Below are positions 63,005 through 64,000 of a stretch of 64,000 nucleotides of DNA, in pieces. Below the pieces are notes generated by a model. That model was not told the DNA's origin. It ran no database searches and saw only the letters and a list, made by a program, of their open reading frames with translations. How positions within the stretch are numbered: position 1 is the first letter of the stretch; every line of letters starts with the position of its first letter. Made by a program: the position numbers and the translations under genes. Source of the stretch: Bin103 sp002238925 (GTDB lineage Bacteria > Spirochaetota > Spirochaetia > SZUA-6 > Bin103); assembly GCA_965208065.1 (NCBI GenBank), contig OZ242313.1, positions 3,410,001 to 3,474,000 on the forward strand, read 5' to 3'.

Positions 63005-64000
63005 AGCTGCACCAATCGATGCGCTTGCCGACTGCCGCGCTGTTGGCGGCGTTCCTGGCGGCCCTGCTGCTGGGCGCCTGCAGCGCACTGCCCGACGAGA
63101 ACGAGGATCTGCCGCGCGAACTGCCGCCCATACCGTTGCGCTCGCGGGCGATCACCTACCCGGTGGAAAAGATCGACCTGGCGGTCGAGGTGCGCGGCAC
63201 CGCCGTGGTTACCCCGACCCGCGAAGTGGAGTTGTACTTCCGCGAACCGGGGCGCCTGACCGTGCTCAACGTCTCGGTGCGCGACGATGTGCAGGCAAAC
63301 CAGGTTCTGGCGCGCCTGGAGAGCGCCGACCTGGAGCAGGAGCTGCGCCTCGCCGAGATGGACCTGGAGATTGCCCGGCTTCGGCACCAGGCGATGGCGG
63401 CCGGCAACCTGACGCGCACCGAGCGGGCCGTCAACGAACTGGAGCTGGCCAAGCAGGAGGTCCGTACCGAATACCTGCGCGACCGCGTCGACGCCTACGT
63501 GATCCGCTCCCCCTACGACGGCGCGGTGAAGACGGTGCGCGGCAAGGTGGGCGAGTTGGTCCAGGAGTACAAGACGATTATCGAGGTCTCCGACCCCACC
63601 GAGCTGGAACTGCAGATGCGGGTCAACATCGATGAATTCGAACGTGTCATTCCGGGGCAGCCGGTCATGATCGAGGTCAGCCGCGGCACCTGGTCGGCCG
63701 GCGAGGTAGTGGCGGTGAGCAGCCGCAACCAGGCCACCGACCCCACCCTGCGCCGCGACGAGTACATCGCCCATCTCGCCCTCGAGGACACCTCCATCGA
63801 ACTGCGCGCCCAGGCGCGGCTCACCGCGCGCATCATCGTGGAAAGCCGCCCGCAGACGCTGGTAATTCCGGCCGCCGGGCTGCGCGAGTTCCGCGAGCGC
63901 ACCTACGTGCGCGTGCTCGAAGGCGAACTGCGCCGGGAGGTCGATGTACGTGTCGGCGTCCGCACCGACACCCAGGTGGAAATCCTCACCGGCCTCGAGC
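63001..64000 (+). CDS. efflux adaptor (HlyD/RND-type periplasmic) lipoprotein, partial
   Basis: Starts at GTG 63001 overlapping the ATPase stop (GTGA) and is still open at the end of the window; 333 codons are seen. Lipobox LLLGACSAL, then VEVRGTAVVTPTREVELYFR, lipoyl-like LTVLNVSVRDDVQANQVLAR, a helical hairpin (ELELAKQEVRTEYLRDRVD) and YVIRSPYDGAVKTVRGKVGE. It bridges the inner-membrane ABC to an outer-membrane channel. The permease is expected just past 64,000. Confidence 0.9.
   Translation, partial: MKLHQSMRLPTAALLAAFLAALLLGACSALPDENEDLPRELPPIPLRSRAITYPVEKIDLAVEVRGTAVVTPTREVELYFREPGRLTVLNVSVRDDVQANQVLARLESADLEQELRLAEMDLEIARLRHQAMAAGNLTRTERAVNELELAKQEVRTEYLRDRVDAYVIRSPYDGAVKTVRGKVGELVQEYKTIIEVSDPTELELQMRVNIDEFERVIPGQPVMIEVSRGTWSAGEVVAVSSRNQATDPTLRRDEYIAHLALEDTSIELRAQARLTARIIVESRPQTLVIPAAGLREFRERTYVRVLEGELRREVDVRVGVRTDTQVEILTGLE

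Noticed and set aside
1..64000. CRISPR array, rRNA, tRNA or replication origin
   Set aside because: I saw no regularly spaced repeats with unique spacers, no rRNA or foldable tRNA sequence, and no DnaA-box cluster or parAB genes.

Overview
This window is the meeting point of two very different kinds of DNA in a GC-rich bacterium. Bases 1 to about 30,640 are an accessory region: a mosaic of decayed integrases, alpA-type phage regulators, insertion sequences, defence genes and small unknown genes, several of them clearly lower in GC than the rest. Bases 30,640 to 64,000 are dense, GC-rich, ordinary chromosome with transport and catabolism genes. The host is not identified by any marker gene here. 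The Dpp-type binding protein with a TTG start, the relaxed lipoprotein signals and the mix of SDRs, aldolase, lactonase and sulfatase resemble marine or host-associated Spirochaetota metagenome genomes, but that is an inference.

Accessory region. It opens with three fragments of one P4-type tyrosine recombinase (1, 2080, 4121). The last two are followed by duplicated copies of a roughly 600-bp block carrying a promoter and alpA; one alpA copy is intact and one is frameshifted. A third alpA relative is split by an IS (15,845 / 21,803). Between these lie a caspase-like protease (537-1931), an intact type III restriction-modification pair (mod 5061-7070, res 7083-10064) and a 1192-residue protein (10593-14171) that joins an Xre helix-turn-helix, a restriction-nuclease-like segment, a P-loop STAND-like NTPase and a long helical C-terminus. 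Its promoter is overlapped by a perfect inverted repeat and faces a divergent promoter. Next comes a nested pair of IS21-family elements (outer 15923-21802, inner 17474-20701 with a 6-bp target duplication), then unknown genes, an IS1595-type remnant, a dead Atg22-like MFS gene, a low-GC unknown gene, an ORF-less group II intron-like RNA, a GIY-YIG protein and a nested pair of IS256-family elements (outer 27880-30639, inner 28093-29490 with a 9-bp target duplication).

Core region. A transglutaminase-like lipoprotein is clipped at its C-terminus by the outer IS256 element. It is followed by an HNH protein with a promoter suggesting a leaderless mRNA, a cytochrome P450, a VOC protein, a peptide/oligosaccharide ABC importer (binding protein, two permeases, no ATPases) and a sugar-acid-like cluster (SDR, HpcH/HpaI aldolase, SMP-30 lactonase). 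Then come an FN3 lipoprotein, an ABC-DUF1854-ABC exporter operon with translational overlaps, an ankyrin lipoprotein, an FMN alpha-hydroxyacid dehydrogenase, coaE, a cupin, an MMPL-MFS operon, a second SDR, a D-threonine-aldolase-like enzyme, a class C beta-lactamase-fold hydrolase, a sulfatase, and the start of a MacAB-like operon that runs off the right edge.

The best candidate for a new system is the self-regulated HTH/STAND protein with its divergent small genes beside the type III R-M system; the caspase-like protease is a second candidate.
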